24,496 bases of DNA from Pseudomonadota bacterium (GTDB lineage Bacteria > Pseudomonadota > Gammaproteobacteria > Ga0077536), in NCBI GenBank assembly GCA_016719885.1, contig JADJYF010000007.1:1-24496 (forward strand), given 5' to 3'. Within the stretch, counting starts at the first letter, position 1. Every line of letters begins with the position of its first letter. Under the pieces are notes generated by a model. The model was not told the DNA's origin, ran no database searches, and saw only the letters and a list, made by a program, of their open reading frames with translations. Positions 16,957-24,284 of the stretch are shown piece by piece. Position numbers and translations under genes: made by a program.

Positions 16957-18070
16957 TTGCGCTGTTGGCCGGCGCGCTCGGCGACCGCGTCGGCGAAGTG
17001 GACTTTGCTGCGCCATCCACCGCGCGCACTGCTGCATGCCGATGCCACGCCGAGCGCCGCGCGCATCGACGAGGCCATCGCCGCTGCCGTCGGCTTTCTC
17101 GAGGCCCGGCAGCGGTGCGACGGCAGCTTGCGAGGTTTCTGTCTCTATCCCGGTGCATCGAGTGACTGGCTGACGGCGCACGTGTGCTTCGTGGTCGAAG
17201 CGGTGCCGGCGCTCACCGGCTTGGCGCGCCGTGCCGCCGCCTACCTCGCGGCCCATGGCGCCGACGATGGCGGCTGGGGTTACAACCGGCGCGTGGCGGT
17301 GGACTGCGACAGCACCGCGCAGGCCCTGATGGTGACGCAGCGTTTCGATCTGTCCCTGCCGTCGTTCATCGGCGAAAGTCTCGCCGCCGCGCAGAGCGAC
17401 GACGGTGGCTATCCCACCTACGTGCCGCAGGGCGCCGCCAACCCGGCCCACGGCTGGCAGGCCCCCCATGCCGAGGTGTCGGCCATGGTACTGGTCTGGC
17501 TGCGGCGCGGTGGCGGCCATGCACGCCGCGCGACGCGCTGCGAGGCGTGGCTCGCGAAGCAGCGGCGCGCCGGCGTGCTGCCGGCCTATTGGTGGAACGA
17601 TGACGCCTATGCGCTGTGGTTGGACGCGCGCCTGGGTGATTTGCCGGCGCAAGCGGCGCCCGCGCTGGCCGCCTTGCTCGGGCGCGGACTGGCCTGTCCG
17701 CAGGCGGCGATGGCGCTCAGCGCCGCCGTGGCGCTGGGTGGTTTCGATGGGGCCTGCACGGCGGCCGCGCGTCGCCTGCTCGCCATGCAACCTCCTCGCC
17801 GACGGTTCATGGCCGTGCGCGCCGTGCCTGCGGGTGACCGCGCCCGGCGAATACACGGCGTCGCCGCAAGCGCGCGGCAGCGTGGTCGCCGACAGGCGTC
17901 GCGTGTTCGCCACCGCCCATGCGGTGGCGGCCCTGCAGGCGTTCGCCCTCAGCCGCGCGCGCGATGGCGCAGCGCGCCCAGCGTCGCCAGTGCCGGCGCC
18001 AGCAGGGCGAGACCGCCCGGCAGCGGCGTCGGCGCCCTTGAGCTCGACCATGAAATTGCCGAACTGGTAG
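16957..18070 (+). CDS. Squalene-cyclase-repeat (class II terpene cyclase-like) protein, frameshifted
   Basis: Alpha/alpha-barrel protein of the prenyltransferase/squalene-cyclase repeat superfamily, about 350 residues. Repeats: IAAAVGFLEARQRCDGSLRG (QW-like, residues 41-60), AYLAAHGADDGGWGYN, ESLAAAQSDDGGYPTY, CEAWLAKQRRAGVLPAYWW and, after a frameshift near 17790, LLADGSWPCAPCLRVTAPGE. Between the first repeats lies VAVDCDSTAQAL (D116-C-D118-S-T-A), aligning with the DxDDTA protonation motif of class II cyclases but with Ser for the last Asp. The size is about half of squalene-hopene cyclase, as for two-domain class II diterpene cyclases or standalone repeat proteins. The first 30 residues are uncertain because of frameshifts at the junction with the upstream class I gene. 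The final frame ends at 18070 and overlaps the 3' end of the convergent gene by about 120 bases; the real stop may be earlier. Confidence 0.7.
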
Positions 18071-18478
18071 CCGACCGCCGCTTCGTTGCCAACGATGAGG
18101 CCGGGCCCCATGGACAGCACGCTGTAGCTGAAGCTCACGCGGTAGCGGCCCTTGGCAAGACCGTTCAACTCCGCATCGGCGCGCGCGACGGCATGGGTGA
18201 TGTAGATCAGCGCCGGCCCCGGTGAGCCCTGGGCCTCGGTAAAAGACGCTGGCGTAGGCGAGGTCGGCTATCGCATCGCCCTTGGCGAACAGCGCATCGA
18301 TATGCGATTCGGTGTCGGAGCTGCGATCTATCTGCACGACATCCGGCGAGCCGGTGAAGATGTCGACATGCGCCACGGTGTCCGTCACCCAATAGGGCAC
18401 GGCTTCCGCCGACGCGCGCGGCGCGTGAACGATGATGGTGGCCAGCGCGCCGATGGCGAGCCAGGATTTGCAAGACAT
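17949..18478 (-). CDS. Secreted protein with PEP-CTERM-like sorting tail, frameshifted
   Basis: About 176 residues. It starts with a Sec signal peptide (MSCKSWLAIGALATIIVHAP, cleaved near ASA/EA), then AVPYWVTDTVAHVDIFTGSP, VVQIDRSSDTESHIDALFAK and ADLAYASVF. After a frameshift near 18240 come TEAQGSPGPALIYITHAVAR, AELNGLAKGRYRVSFSYSVL and VGNEAAVGYQFGNFMVELKG; a second shift near 18030 gives PLPGGLALLAPALATLGAL followed by RHRARG and TGA. A PLP motif, hydrophobic helix and basic end at the extreme C-terminus form the layout recognised by exosortases in PEP-CTERM/VPLPA systems. The body resembles an extracellular beta-sandwich (GRYRVSFSYSVLSMGPG), as in many such proteins. It converges on the cyclase-like gene. 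A ribosome site GGAGGGAT precedes 18478. Confidence 0.7.
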
Positions 18479-18550
18479 AGATCCCTCCGCGTGACGGTCG
18501 ACGCGACATGTCGACTTCGTTCAAGCGTAGCGAAGGCCGCGCGCGCCAAG

Positions 18551-18564
18551 CTGACCGGGGTCAG
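18551..18564. promoter_or_regulatory. Perfect palindrome in divergent promoter region
   Basis: CTGACCGGGGTCAG is a perfect inverted repeat of 6-bp arms around GG; the flanks (AAG on the left, TTA on the right) extend it imperfectly. It lies between the divergent PEP-CTERM-like gene (start 18478) and flavin monooxygenase gene (start 18703), about 60 bases upstream of the putative -35 of the latter. Size and position suit a dimeric repressor or activator site; no regulator is encoded next to it. Confidence 0.35.
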
Positions 18565-18621
18565 TTATGAACTCTCCGGTGCGCGGCATTGGCCATCGCC
18601 GCCCAGCGCTCGAGCTGTGAG

Positions 18622-18652
18622 TTGCCCCTCGCCGGCGTCCTGTTGATATAAC
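18622..18652 (+). promoter_or_regulatory. Candidate sigma-70 promoter of flavin monooxygenase gene
   Basis: TTGCCC at 18622-18627 and TATAAC at 18647-18652 are separated by 19 bases, slightly long. Transcription would begin near 18659, giving a leader of about 44 bases before the ATG at 18703. The -10 hexamer stands out because the neighbourhood is very GC-rich. Confidence 0.35.
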
Positions 18653-18702
18653 TACGCCTGCATGGGATGTCACGGTGCGTGCCTCCCGACAGGAGCCCGA
18701 GG

Positions 18703-20075
18703 ATGAGAGCCACGCGCATGTACTTCAACGCCTTTCGCATGAACTGCGTGACGCACATGTCACCGGGCCTGTGGACGCGCGAGGACGACCACATGGTCGA
18801 CTACACCTCGCTCGAGCACTGGACCGAGTTTGCCAAGTTGCTGGAGCGCGGTTGTTTCGACGCGGTGTTCCTGGCCGACGTGGTCGGCCCATACGATGTC
18901 TATGCCGGCAATCGCGATGCGACTTTGACCGAGGCCACGCACCTGCCGATCAACGATCCGATGCTGCTGGTGCCGGCCATGGCCGCCGCCACTCGCCATC
19001 TCGGCTTCGGCTACACCAGTTCCATCATGCAATATCACCCTTTCACGTTCGCGCGCCTGATCTCGACGCTGGATCACCTGACGCGCGGACGCGTTGCTTG
19101 GAACATCGTCACCTCGTTCACCAAGAGCGCGGCGCGCAACTACGGGCTCACCAACCTGCCGGATCACGACGTGCGCTACGCCATGGCCGACGAGTACACG
19201 CGCCTGTGCTATCGCCTGTGGGAAGAGAGCTGGGCCGACGACGCGGTGTTGAAAGACAAGCAGCGCGGCATCTATGCTGACCCGCGCAAGGTGCGCGACA
19301 TCGATCACGACGGCGAGTATTACACACGTGCACGGCTGCCACATCTGCGAGCCCTCGCCGCAACGCACGCCGGTGCTGTTCCAGGCGGCGCCTCGAGGCG
19401 GCACGGCCTTCGCCGCCGAGAACGCCGAATGCGTGTTCGTGATCGGCGCCAATCCGCGCGTGGCGGGCGATTACGCGCGCACCGTGCGCCAGGATGGCGA
19501 ACTTCAAGCGCAGTCCCGACGACGTGCTGTGCTTCGCCTACATGAAGATCATCACCGGCGGCAGCGAGGCCGAGGCGCGCGCCAAGTACGAGGAGTATCT
19601 TTGGGATGTCAGCTACGAAGGCGCGATGGCCCTGCTGTGTGCGTGGACCGGTATCGACTTCAGCCACTACGAGCCCGATCAACCGATCGAATACATCGAC
19701 ACCAACGCGGTGCGCACGGTATTGCACAGCTTCACCGCCGGCGACAGCAGTCGCCGTTGGACGCTGCGCGACGTGGCGCGCTTCGTCGGCATCGGTGGCG
19801 CCGGGCCGGTGCTGGTCGGCGCGCCCGAGCAGATAGCCGACACGCTGGAAGAATGGGTGGCGCAGGGCATCGATGGCTTCAACCTGTCCTACGCAAGCTT
19901 GCCGCGCAGCTACGAGGATTTCATCGACGCGGTGGTGCCGGTACTGCAACGCCGTGGCCGCATGCAGACCGAGTACCAGGGCGGCACGCTGCGCGAGAAG
20001 CTGTTCCCGGGGCGCGCGGCGCGCATCGCGGCACCGCATCCGGCGGCGGCTTGTCGCTATCCGCACCCTGAGTGA
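18703..20075 (+). CDS. LLM-class flavin-dependent monooxygenase (NtaA/SnaA/DszA type), frameshifted
   Basis: FMN-dependent monooxygenase of the bacterial luciferase superfamily, about 457 residues. The start is MRATRMYFNAFRMNCVTHMS with PGLWTREDDHMVDYTSLEHW, the family N-terminus; then FDAVFLADVVGPYDVYAGN, LLVPAMAAATRHLGFGYTSS, FARLISTLDHLTRGRVAWNI and VTSFTKSAARNYGL. These are the NtaA/SnaA/DszA signatures, including the flavin-binding GRVAWNIVTS strand. Frameshifts near 19320 and 19490 break the middle; AAENAECVFVIGANPRVA is recovered in another frame. The C-terminal third is continuous (FAYMKIITGGSEAEARAKYE, TDTLEEWV-like segment, DGFNLSYASLPRSYEDFIDA, LREKLFPGR). Such enzymes need a separate flavin reductase, not seen here. 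GGAG upstream supports 18703. The P450 stub follows 40 bases downstream, so an oxidative catabolic cluster is likely. Confidence 0.9.
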
Positions 20076-20115
20076 CCATCGGCTCGAGCCCATCCTGGGC
20101 GAGGGTACGGCGGCG

Positions 20116-20340
20116 ATGCATGTCGATGAGCAACTGAACGACCCGGCATTTTTCGCGACCGGCGCGCATTACGCCTTGTTCGATCGCCTGCGCGTCGAAG
20201 ACCCCGTGCACTGGACCGCGAGCCCCAATGGGCGCGGCTACTGGTCGGTGTTCCGCCACGCCGACATCAAGACCGTGCTGCACGACGCCACGCGCTTCAG
20301 CTCCGCGCGCGTGCAATCGACCTTCGTCGGCGGCTTGAAG
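20116..20340 (+). pseudogene. Cytochrome P450 N-terminal remnant
   Basis: About 70-75 residues match the N-terminus of bacterial class I P450s: LNDPAFFATGAHYALFDRLR, EDPVHWTASPNGRGYWSVFR and HADIKTVLHDATRFSSARVQ. After that the family resemblance stops. The I-helix, ExxR and heme-cysteine loop, which should take another 330 residues, are absent, and the esterase gene starts at 20461. Another frame between about 20310 and 20440 is open but not P450-like. A deletion has removed about 80 percent of the gene, or the assembly has lost roughly 1 kb here. The in-frame extension runs uninterrupted into the esterase frame, so a fused reading frame exists by chance or by the deletion. Confidence 0.75.
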
Positions 20341-20460
20341 CATTTGCCGGTAAAGTTGAAGGCGCGCCGCGCGGGGTCATCCATGGCACCTACATCGCCA
20401 CCGCGTTCGCCTCGGTTATCATCGTTTCCAATCATTCAAGGCACACACAAGGAGATTCCC

Positions 20461-21355
20461 ATGGCCAATGCCCAGATAGACATGATTTGCACGCTGCTGA
20501 AGGAAAACCCGCCGATCAAGCCGGGCGCCTCGCTGGCCGAAACGCGCCAGGCGCTCGATTCCATGGGCAAGTCGGTGCCGAGCCTGCCCGATGTCAGCGC
20601 CGCGGCGGTGAGCGCCGGTGGCGTCGCCGCCGAGTGGCTGACGCCGGCCAATAACGACCAGGACAGCGTCGTCCTCTACCTGCACGGCGGCGGTTATCTC
20701 CTGGGCTCGGTCGATTCGCACCGCGCCTTGCTCGAGCGCCTGGCCAAGGCCAGCGGTCGGCGTGTGCTCGCCATCAATTACCGTCTCGCCCCCGAAGCGC
20801 CGTTCCCGGCGCCGGTCGAAGACGCCTGCACCGCCTATCGCTGGTTGCTGGCGCAGGGCATCGCCGCCAAGCGCATTGCCATTTCCGGCGATTCGGCCGG
20901 CGGCGGCCTGGTGCTGGCGACACTGCTGGCGCTGCGCGATGCCGGCGACGCGCTGCCGGGCTGCGCGATACCGATCTCGCCATGGACCGACATGGAAGGC
21001 ACCGGCGCTTCGATGGAAAGTCGCGCGGCCGTCGACCCGATGGTGCAGAAAGGCCCGCTCCTGGAGATGGCCGGCGCCTACCTGCAGGGCGCCGATACCA
21101 GGAATCCGCTGGCCTCACCGCTGTATGGCGATTTCAAAGGCCTGCCGCCGCTGCTGATCCAGGTCGGCGACGCCGAGACCCTGCTCGACGACACCACGCG
21201 CATCGTGCCCAAGCTCAAGGCCGCCGGCGTCGATGTCACCATGGAAGTGTGGCCCGACATGATCCATGTCTGGCACCTGTTCGCACCGATGCTCGACAAA
21301 GGGCCAGGAAGCCATCGACGGCATCGGGCGTTCCGTGCGCAAGCACTGCGGCTGA
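20461..21355 (+). CDS. HSL-family (family IV) alpha/beta-hydrolase esterase, one frameshift
   Basis: About 298-residue carboxylesterase of the hormone-sensitive-lipase family. The oxyanion motif HGGGYLLGS starts at H75, followed by INYRLAPEAPFPAPVEDA; nucleophile S145 sits in GDSAGGG, the acid is D237 in VGDAETLLDD, and the base is H269 in DMIHVWH. The N-terminal cap (IDMICTLLKENPPIKPGASL) is the usual helical lid. An extra base in the GGG run near 21302 shifts the last residues; the corrected end is QEAIDGIGRSVRKHCG with TGA at 21353. Start at 20461 with a perfect AAGGAG. Such enzymes hydrolyse short-chain esters; next to a flavin monooxygenase and a P450 remnant, a role in cleaving esters from oxidised substrates (for example Baeyer-Villiger products) is possible but not shown. 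Confidence 0.94.
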
Positions 21356-21375
21356 CGGCCTCGCGCTGGCAGATC

Positions 21376-21458
21376 TGTAGGTGCGAATTCATTCGCACAT
21401 GGAGGCGCGGCGATACGTCCAGGCTTGGCTTCAGTGTGCGAATGAATTCGCACCTACA
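21376..21458. repeat. REP-type inverted pair (BIME-like)
   Basis: Two exact 24-base copies in opposite orientation, 21376-21399 and 21435-21458, separated by 35 bases. Each consists of TGTAG, the imperfect palindrome GTGCGAATTCATTCGCAC (8-bp arms around TC, overlapping the last G of the foot) and a final A. The GTAG foot beside a palindrome is the signature of REP sequences mobilised by RAYT-type Y1 transposases. The pair lies exactly in the spacer between the convergent esterase and MOSC genes, where it may also act as a bidirectional transcription stop. Confidence 0.85.
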
Positions 21459-21464
21459 GGAACA

Positions 21465-22262
21465 TCAGGCACCAGGCAATAATTCGACCTTGTCGCCGAC
21501 CTGCACGCGGCCGGGCGTCACCACCTCGGCATAGGTGGCGAAGCCGGGCGTCGCGTAGCCGGGCAACATGCCGTCCGGCAACGCGGCTTTCTCGCGGTAC
21601 TTGATCAAGCCGCGCATCACTTCCTGATCGCGCACGCCGCTGGCGGGATTGAAGCCCGTGATGCCACAGCGCGGTACCGGCGTGCGAACCCTGAGCGTGG
21701 CGGCGCCGACCTGGACCAGGCGACCGTCCCACGCATCTTCTTCATGCTCGACGCTGTTCTCGAACACGAAGCCGGCTCGGAAGCGCGCCGCATCCACCGG
21801 CGCGCCGACTTCGCGCGCCAGGCGGCGCAGCGAGCCGGTGGTGACGAAAGTGATGGGCAGCACATCGACGCCGCCATTGCCGAGCGTGCAGCGCGCGAGT
21901 TGCATGGGGCGCGCGGCGAACCGCGAGAGCTCTTCGCCCCACGGCCCTTCCACCACCGCCATGTCGATGTCGCGCAGGCCGGCGTGGTTGACGGCAAAGC
22001 GTCGACCGCTGCCGGCGGCCGGGCCGCGCACGCAGCGCCCGTCGGGCAAGGTCAGGGTCAGCTGGTCGGCGCTGGCATCGAAGTCGAAGCGCAGCGGAAA
22101 GAAATCGCCGTGCTTGTCCGACGAGACGAACTTGTCATCGGCCTCGATCAGCGCGAACTCGCGATCGTGACGGATGCCGGTGCTGAGCACGTCCACCCAT
22201 TGCGGATGCAGGAACTGGGTGGCTTTGACATGGACCTGGCCTATCTGCGCGACCGTCATCAT
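21465..22262 (-). CDS. MOSC-domain protein
   Basis: Intact 265-residue protein with an N-terminal MOSC_N-like beta barrel (VGQVHVKATQFLHPQWVDV-type opening; FVSSDKHGDFFPLRFDFDA) and a C-terminal MOSC domain: LPITFVTTGSLRRLAREVGA, RFRAGFVFENSVEHEEDAWD, and the conserved cysteine in TPVPRCGITGFNPASG. In MOSC proteins such as molybdenum cofactor sulfurase C-domains, mARC and YiiM, this cysteine binds or transfers sulfur to molybdenum cofactor. The partner here is not evident. The double ATG at 22262/22259 follows AAGGGAGATG. The gene ends six bases from the REP pair. Most MOSC oxidoreductases detoxify N-hydroxylated compounds; whether this one holds Moco cannot be read from the sequence. Confidence 0.9.
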   Translation of the reverse strand: MMTVAQIGQVHVKATQFLHPQWVDVLSTGIRHDREFALIEADDKFVSSDKHGDFFPLRFDFDASADQLTLTLPDGRCVRGPAAGSGRRFAVNHAGLRDIDMAVVEGPWGEELSRFAARPMQLARCTLGNGGVDVLPITFVTTGSLRRLAREVGAPVDAARFRAGFVFENSVEHEEDAWDGRLVQVGAATLRVRTPVPRCGITGFNPASGVRDQEVMRGLIKYREKAALPDGMLPGYATPGFATYAEVVTPGRVQVGDKVELLPGA

Positions 22263-22337
22263 CGATGCATCTCCCTTGGGCTGTGGCGGGTGTGAATACC
22301 GTGGCCGGCCATGATACGCCGCGGCGGGCGCACGCCC

Positions 22338-23261
22338 CTACTGGCGCAGCCGGGCAAACACCCGGGTGAGGCCCATCACGCGCTCGATGTATTGGCGCGG
22401 GTCGTGATCGCCACAGCGCTGGCCCGGCGCGAGGCGCAGGCCGCGCGCCGCATAGCGGTTGGCGGCGCCGGCGCCGCACAGGTGCGTGAGGATCGCGAGC
22501 TCCTGCTGCTGGCGCACACTCGCCTGGCCGATGCGCTGCCGCGCCAGGATCTCGCGCACCCTGCGATCGAGGTTCGACGATGCAAGTTCGACGGCATGGG
22601 ACGGGATCACCCGCGCATAGAAATTGTTGAACCAGCAGCTGCGCATGTCGTGCCACGGGCCGTCGGCCACCACGCGGTGATCATGGATGCAGTAGCGCTT
22701 GGCCTCTTCGAACGTACCGTCGGTGAATTGGTACATGCCGACCGCGCTGGATGCCGGTCGGTAGATCTCGAACAGGTTGAGGGTGGTGGCCCAGCGCCAG
22801 TAGGTGCGCGCCACCGGGTTGCCCGAGGCTTCCTTCTGCGCGAGCGCCGCCAGCAGTTCCGGCGTCATGATGGCGGTCGAGTGGGCGAGGAACAGCGGCC
22901 CGTAGCTCCGCCAGGTTTCACTTGGGGTCTTGTACAGATCGTCGCTGACCGGAAAGAACAGCTCCGAGGGTTTGCGCGCCACCTGGTAGAGCCAGTTGAC
23001 GCCGGGCACCAACACCAGCGACAGCAGCACGCCGATCAGGAGGTACACGGCGCTCGGCACGCGCGCGAGGCGCGTGATACGCGCCAGCCACAAGGTCAGT
23101 CGCGGAACGGTGGGGGAACGAGATCTCGATGGCGCTTGCGCGCTGGCCGGCTTGCGTGGGCCGGTGCGCGGCTTGCGAGGCGGCTTGCCCGCCGTCTCGC
23201 GCGGTGGGGATTGGCGGCTTTTGGCGGCCCGCGGCTTGCGCGGATGAGAGGCTCGTGACAT
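22338..23261 (-). CDS. Membrane-anchored SLT-type lytic transglycosylase
   Basis: Intact 307-residue protein. The first 50 residues are a Lys/Arg/Pro/Ser-rich cytoplasmic tail (MSRASHPRKPRAAKSRQSPP and similar), followed by one membrane helix at about 69-90 (PSAVYLLIGVLLSLVLVPGV). The periplasmic part carries the SLT signature: MTPELLAALAQKEASGNPVA with the likely catalytic E144, then SSAVGMYQFTDGTFEEAKR, the GxxQF block of family 1 lytic transglycosylases. Later CIHDHRVVADGPWHDMRSCW and YIERVMGLTRVFARL complete the domain. The enzyme would cleave peptidoglycan glycan strands with 1,6-anhydro product formation. The long basic disordered tail is unusual for housekeeping MltC/Slt proteins. Neighbours on both sides are unrelated; the gene is probably monocistronic, with a REP element upstream of its start. 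Confidence 0.9.
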   Translation of the reverse strand: MSRASHPRKPRAAKSRQSPPRETAGKPPRKPRTGPRKPASAQAPSRSRSPTVPRLTLWLARITRLARVPSAVYLLIGVLLSLVLVPGVNWLYQVARKPSELFFPVSDDLYKTPSETWRSYGPLFLAHSTAIMTPELLAALAQKEASGNPVARTYWRWATTLNLFEIYRPASSAVGMYQFTDGTFEEAKRYCIHDHRVVADGPWHDMRSCWFNNFYARVIPSHAVELASSNLDRRVREILARQRIGQASVRQQQELAILTHLCGAGAANRYAARGLRLAPGQRCGDHDPRQYIERVMGLTRVFARLRQ

Positions 23262-23338
23262 GGCGGCAGGCTGGCGTTCGAGGCCCAGCCTATCGCGCTT
23301 AGCGGGTTATTTCGAGCGCCACTGTCACTCGATGAACC

Positions 23339-23362
23339 TGTAGGTGCGAATTCATTCGCACA
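23339..23362 (+). repeat. Single REP-type element
   Basis: Exact 24-base copy of the unit found twice at 21376-21458: TGTAG followed by the GTGCGAATTCATTCGCAC palindrome. It stands alone between the transglycosylase start (23261) and the PEP-CTERM gene end (23413), with no inverted partner nearby. Confidence 0.85.
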
Positions 23363-23412
23363 CTGAAATCCGCGTCCTCGCGATGTCGGCGTAGCGGCGC
23401 GCGCCGCTTCCA

Positions 23413-24026
23413 TCACCCGCGAGCGCGACGCCGACGCGCCACGCCCGCGATGCCGCCCAAGGCCAGCAAGGCCAGGCTGGAAGGCTCCGGCACCGCGGTC
23501 TGCGGGCGGCTGAAATCGAGCGACACGTCGTCGAGAATCAGGCCGAGATTATCGCCGCCGGCATTCTCGAAGCTGAGCGCACCGCTGCCGGCGGCGGCGG
23601 CGAGCGTGATGGTGCGGGAGACGTTCTGCAGGCCGGCATTGGCGGCGAGGGTGAACACCTCGTTGTAGATGCTGCCGAGCGCGACCGTCACCGAATTGCT
23701 GTCGCCGCGCGTCGAGCCGCCGAGCTGGAAGGTGAGGGTGTAGGTGCCGGCCAGCAGGTTGAACGCGGTATTGGTGGTGATCTTGCCGGCGTTGCCGGAC
23801 GAGCCGTCGAGATCGAGGTAGTGGCCGTTGCCGGGATAGAAATCGAAGGACCCTCCGGCACCGATGACGTCGATGGTGCCATCGCTGATCGTCCGTCCGA
23901 GAGTTCAAGCCCCGTATTGAGGCCCAGCCCTTCGCTGTCGAAGTTGTCGCTGAACAGCGGCACGGCCTGCGCGGCGGTGGCCGACAGCAGCGAGACGGCG
24001 AACGTGAGGGCGAGGGTGCGGCGCAT
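23413..24026 (-). CDS. PEP-CTERM sorting-domain protein, one frameshift
   Basis: About 204 residues. The signal peptide MRRTLALTFAVSLLSATAAQ is cleaved near AQA/VP. The mature body NFDSEGLGLNTG, then after a frameshift near 23900 GTIDVIGAGGSFDFYPGNGH, YLDLDGSSGNAGKITTNTAF and AGTYTLTFQLGGSTRGDSNS is a beta-sandwich of a kind common among PEP-CTERM proteins, closing with LGLILDDVSLDF. The C-terminus AVPEPSSLALLALGG followed by a Val/Ala helix and RRRRARG is a textbook PEP-CTERM signal: the VPEP motif, membrane helix and arginine cluster are processed by exosortase A in bacteria that make exopolysaccharide. Start at 24026 with AAGGAC upstream. A TATAAC at 24134-24139 (minus strand) could be a -10 about 110 bases upstream of the ATG. 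Exosortase and EPS genes are not in this window. Confidence 0.92.
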
Positions 24027-24284
24027 GGGACTGTCCTTTTCGAACGGTGGTTGGCTTGGGTCTTGACCTTGAACGGTCATCGGCCTCGACTCGATGATTT
24101 CAGAAGCCTGGCCGCACGCGCTAGGGGAGGCCGGTTATACAGGATAAATCCGGACGAAGTGTGATGGCTTCCCGTAATGCGCGCCGGCTGGCGGCCAATG
24201 CCCCACGCCGGCGCTGCCCACAAAGGGATGCTGCGCCGCGCCCGTCGAGGCTACTATCCTGGCTCTGACACCCGGGAGGTCGTC

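Noticed and set aside
16768..18168. Long open frame of 466 codons on the minus strand
   Set aside because: Shadow of the terpenoid-type genes: Arg/Ala/Gly-rich, no family resemblance. Only the separate frames from 18478 down to 17949 look like real protein there.
23394..23409. 16-base perfect palindrome AGCGGCGCGCGCCGCT downstream of the PEP-CTERM gene
   Set aside because: It has no loop and no following T-tract, and short GC palindromes are expected by chance at this composition; not supported as a terminator.
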